From: Solen grandis | Taxonomy: Eukaryota > Mollusca > Bivalvia > Adapedonta > Solenidae | Length of the DNA stretch: 64,000 nt | Reading direction: 5' to 3' | Assembly: GCA_021229015.1 (NCBI GenBank) | Contig: CM037794.1 | Location: 39,218,815-39,282,814, forward strand | Shown: positions 60,991 through 64,000 of the stretch, piece after piece | Layout: each line of letters begins with the position of its first letter | Position numbering within the stretch: position 1 is the stretch's first letter | Program-made: the position numbers and the translations under genes | The notes under the pieces: generated by a model | The model's database searches: none | Seen by the model: the letters and a program-made list of their open reading frames with translations, nothing else | Told to the model about the DNA's origin: nothing

Positions 60991-62025
60991 TCTATTCTCC
61001 CACTATTGGGGAAACCTCTAATTGCAGACCGTGAAATTGATGACTTCTTCCTGTACTTTTTGTCGGGGTTTCCTATCTGCGTGCCAATGCGTTTGTGCTC
61101 GTTGATGGTTTTTAGTTGTTGCTCAAGGTCATCCCCAAATAACAATGCGGTTATTGGTACATTGGGCTTACATAACTTCTGGTATTTCATGTGTATAGAT
61201 GGCTTCACCAGTTTCTTCCGTACATTTGACATATCCCTGTGTGCAAAAGCAAGGAGCTGGAAACTCTCCGTTGCCAGGTCAAACAGCTCTTCATTGCCAG
61301 CATGTGTTTTTAACATGATGTCCATCATTTTGACCAACGGGATCATGCCTTTAGTCAATTTTGTTTGATTTTTCTGCAGGATAGCATCATTCTTTTTGTA
61401 CTTGATATCGATCGAATCTTCGGAATAAATTTCCTCATTTAGTTTTGGCACAACAAGGGATTTACAGTTCTCGGGAGTTTTGAACTTCTCCCCCATTTCA
61501 AGACCTTGTTTTAAGTCAAAGTTCTGTGAGATACCCCTGTTCACAGTTTGTGACAATTTATCATGGACTGGGGGTCCAAAATCACTCTTTTTGGCAAACA
61601 AATCCTCTAATTTCAGTAATTTAGTGGATTCTGACCTCCCCTGTTCCTTTACCTTTCCAGAAACATGGTCATCGATCTCACTTTCATCACTATCGGACGA
61701 AATATTGCTCAAGCCATCCTCCGAGTCTGAGCCGTCTGATATTTGGGAAGCCTTACGTTTACCAGTCAGCTCCCTATCTTGAATTTTCCTAACTTCAGCA
61801 GTTAGTTCCCTCAACATTTGTTGTTGTTGTTGAAGATATATTTTCGTCGAAGTCAGCTCTGATTCCACATAGCTGCGTAAACCCTCGTCACCTTGTATTT
61901 TCTGCCCCGTGCCCTCTGCTCCTACTGAGCCGGCTGGGAAGGGTGTTATATCGCCTCCTACTGAGCGAAAAGGGGTTTAAACCCTGATCATTTGCATTCG
62001 ACTGAGATCTATTGTCTCCAGTCAT
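60864..62025 (-). pseudogene. DIRS gag-like ORF with one upstream frameshift
   Basis: The main open segment (61868-60864, 334 codons) starts with a Gln-rich coiled-coil-like stretch (YLQQQQQMLRELTAEVRKIQ), then an acidic Ser/Asp region (SDGSDSEDGLSNISSDSDES), a middle domain with LLFGDDLEQQLKTI, and a basic C-terminus (RKKSSISRSAIRG, SGRQPSNSFLDRR). This order matches gag-like proteins of metazoan DIRS elements. In-frame sequence extends upstream beyond the first Met of that segment, and a plausible start (MTGDNRSQSNAN, ATG at 62025-62023) is reached through one frameshift at a C4/T4 run near 61970. The leader to the element's left end is about 360 bp. Confidence 0.75.
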
Positions 62026-62314
62026 GCTACAGGGCTGATCCTAACTTTTCTTTGCATGATGTCTGTTGGAACTAAGTTTTGCCTCTCTGCCATTTGGAAT
62101 TATTATTAAATAATTCCAAAATTACACAAAACGCTTTGATGGAAATGATATTATGTCTGTTTTTGTCTTAATAACAATTACACACCAACTTAATTTCCTT
62201 TAAATATCCAATATTCTTGTGAATACACAAACACTGTCCCCAACACTTAAATTCCTTAGATAAACCTCTGCCTGCTGTTATCTGCATCCACACTCGACTA
62301 GGACATTAGTGGTT

Positions 62315-62385
62315 CTGACTTACTGACAACTCGATAGGATCAAGTGTTCATCTCATTAACCCCAGGTGGTCTGGTACAGCAGAAT
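62315..62385. repeat. DIRS left terminal sequence
   Basis: Contains the 42 bp block identical to 57364-57405 (62315-62356) and the 35 bp block (62351-62385) whose inverse is at 57478-57512. It ends cagcagaat at the junction with segment B. Confidence 0.9.
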
Positions 62386-63140
62386 ATGAATTTTATGGCA
62401 ATGGCTGCAAAGTCAGGTTGCGAGATTTAGTACGGCTGGAGAACTTTTTGGCTATATTAAATCTCATTAAAAATAAAGAATAAATTGAAAAAAATAATAT
62501 GAAACTGAAAGTAATTAAGAAGGTTATTATTTTCTTTTCACAGTACACAATACAGTATTATATTTTTAGACTCTATTAAAAAGCATAAATTGGTTACATT
62601 CTAATTAAATTTATTAACATTCACATGTCTGTTATTGTCCATTTGTAGTTTTAAATATGATTTCTTTCTATTTGAATGCATATATTTATGTGCACCTTAT
62701 AATCTTTAAGAGAGAGAGAGCACTAAAGCCTTACATAAAATCATATAATAAATGTAAGGATTTTTTTTTTTTGCCGCAGTTAAAAAGAATATATAATATT
62801 GAATTTGATTTGATCCTCGTTTATTAATTATACTAAAATATGCACAACAAGTACGACTCAAATTTATATACAGACATAAGGTTGGTAAATATGTATATGA
62901 TTTAAACTAATCGCTATCAGCGATTTAATTGACGTCTGTGACATGCACACAATCGCTTGACTGATTCAGATTAGAGCAGGCACAATGACGTTGCCAAAGT
63001 GACAGCTGAGATAAGTATGACAACGGATGCTCTCACAGCAGGACACCTCCCCGCCCCCACCCCGATAAATCCGGACCTGAACTATTTTTTATTAAGTTAC
63101 ACCATTTATTTATTTTAAAATATTTTACCCAAACCTAAAA
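62386..63140. repeat. Duplicated segment B, right part
   Basis: Matches the second half of segment A (about 33463-34065): ggctgcaaagtc, ctatattaaatct, agagagagagcac, aatttgatttgatcctcg, aattgacgtctgtgacatgc, ttacaccatttatttatt. Confidence 0.85.
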
Positions 63141-64000
63141 AAATTACATCTCGTATTCACAGGAACAGCAGAGACAGTAACAGTATGGAAGCAATGGTAA
63201 ATATAGTGTGGGAGCACTCAGATAGTTCTTTGAGCGCTTGGACACCGAAGTGTATATTATTTTACATGTATTACACGTATATGTAAACGTAAACAGTACT
63301 GATTTTTATAATTTTAAGGGACATACAGGTTTATCTTATTTCCTGATCTTATACAATGGTTTCGGATAGATTCGCACTTATCAATGGATTGTTTCGCCTG
63401 AATTTTATATGTGGATAGATCCTTGACCCTTTGAATTTACATTATTTGACATTAGAGACGTATGCTAATACTAATTACGTATTACACACATCTCTGATCT
63501 AACAAAGGTTTATAATTATATTTTCATCACAAGTAAAATTATAACAATAATCCACATGACAATGTTTTTATGAATATGTTCTGTTATTAGATTAAAATAC
63601 ACAATTAACTCGGTCCAAGCCATAGTCATCTTCGGCTAAAATCGTGTTGCATGTTTTCTACACTTAACTGGGCAGCCATGCACTGGTACCAAGGAATATG
63701 CATGAATTCTTACAATACAATACATTACAATACATTACAATACAATTCTTGAATCAACCTTGAAATTACGGTAATGTTAGTTGAAAAATAATACACTGCA
63801 TATGCCTACCAAACCGTATCGTAGATAGATATTTTCAAATCTAATAGGCCTATAGGCCCATGAGGTACATTTTTTTCCAAATGACATGCCAGTGCAGTAT
63901 TTACAATTACATGTTCATATCATATTTTAAACAAAATAACACACATACACATTAACAAACCACATATTATTATATTCTTTCTCTTTAACCTAAATGATAC
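63141..64000. other. Intergenic with a short 'acaatacatt' repeat
   Basis: A run of acaatacatt units lies at about 63710-63745. No gene or element end is supported. Confidence 0.5.

Larger units (their letters stand above)
57228..62385 (-). mobile_element. DIRS/Ngaro-type tyrosine-recombinase retrotransposon, 5.16 kb
   Basis: Minus-strand order is gag-like ORF, RT-RNase H, tyrosine recombinase; no integrase, LTRs or methyltransferase domain are seen. Boundaries come from the uninterrupted paralogue at 33030-34065. The right end (57228-57304) is repeated as a perfect 77 bp inverted copy at 57403-57479. Directly after it, 57478-57512 is a perfect 35 bp inverted copy of the left end (62351-62385). 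Together these form an internal complementary region equal to the joined ends, the DIRS hallmark. In addition, 57364-57405 and 62315-62356 are identical 42 bp direct repeats, as in split-repeat (Ngaro/PAT) elements. No target duplication is evident, as expected. Several homopolymer-associated frameshifts break the ORFs. Confidence 0.92.

Overview
This window looks like animal nuclear DNA that is almost entirely repeats and transposable elements. I find no convincing host gene. The coding sequences I can recognise all belong to mobile elements: a Mutator-like (MULE) transposase with an N-terminal FLYWCH finger, an APE-type non-LTR retrotransposon, and a DIRS/Ngaro-type tyrosine-recombinase retrotransposon. 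The AT-rich composition, abundant tRNA-derived SINEs, arrays of degenerate 150-190 bp tandem units built around 'gaccttgacc' phrases that often end in 'ggacggacgg', and a repeat beginning 'acaagaggcccatgatgg' all fit a mollusc, most likely a bivalve. That assignment is inference; no species marker is present. Two runs of exactly 100 N (2532-2631 and 46791-46890) are scaffold gaps.

Layout. 1-2531: a tandem satellite (about 112 bp monomer) inside a roughly 1.5 kb higher-order unit, ending at the first gap. 2632 to about 10.9 kb: homopolymer-rich sequence that looks poorly polished and holds a frame-broken MULE copy (6276-8772). 10.9-23.2 kb: a CpG-rich patch, degenerate tandem repeats, a small MITE, tRNA-like SINE pieces and a reverse-transcriptase fragment. 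23.2-30.8 kb: a minus-strand non-LTR retrotransposon interrupted twice, by a 2.6 kb MULE with an intact 469-codon transposase ORF and by a 0.9 kb TA-flanked MITE. 31-42.8 kb: duplicated segment A, a degenerate tandem array of about 170 bp period carrying a 1.26 kb foldback palindrome and a 1.28 kb hAT-like element, and SINEs. 42.8-46.8 kb: a second poorly polished zone running into gap 2. 46.9-56.7 kb: more repeats and SINEs. 56.7-63.1 kb: segment B, a paralogue of segment A, split by a 5.16 kb DIRS-like element. The last 0.9 kb shows nothing notable.

How the parts relate. Several insertions can be ordered. The non-LTR element landed first, then was hit by the MULE and the MITE. The foldback and hAT-like elements lie in the older tandem array, and a SINE later entered the hAT-like element. 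The DIRS-like element entered segment B after segments A and B duplicated, so A preserves the unoccupied site. The strongest observations are the foldback palindrome, the DIRS internal complementary region matching both element ends, the empty-site paralogue, a Tyr-to-Cys change at the expected recombinase nucleophile, and the intact FLYWCH-MULE gene inside a dead retrotransposon.
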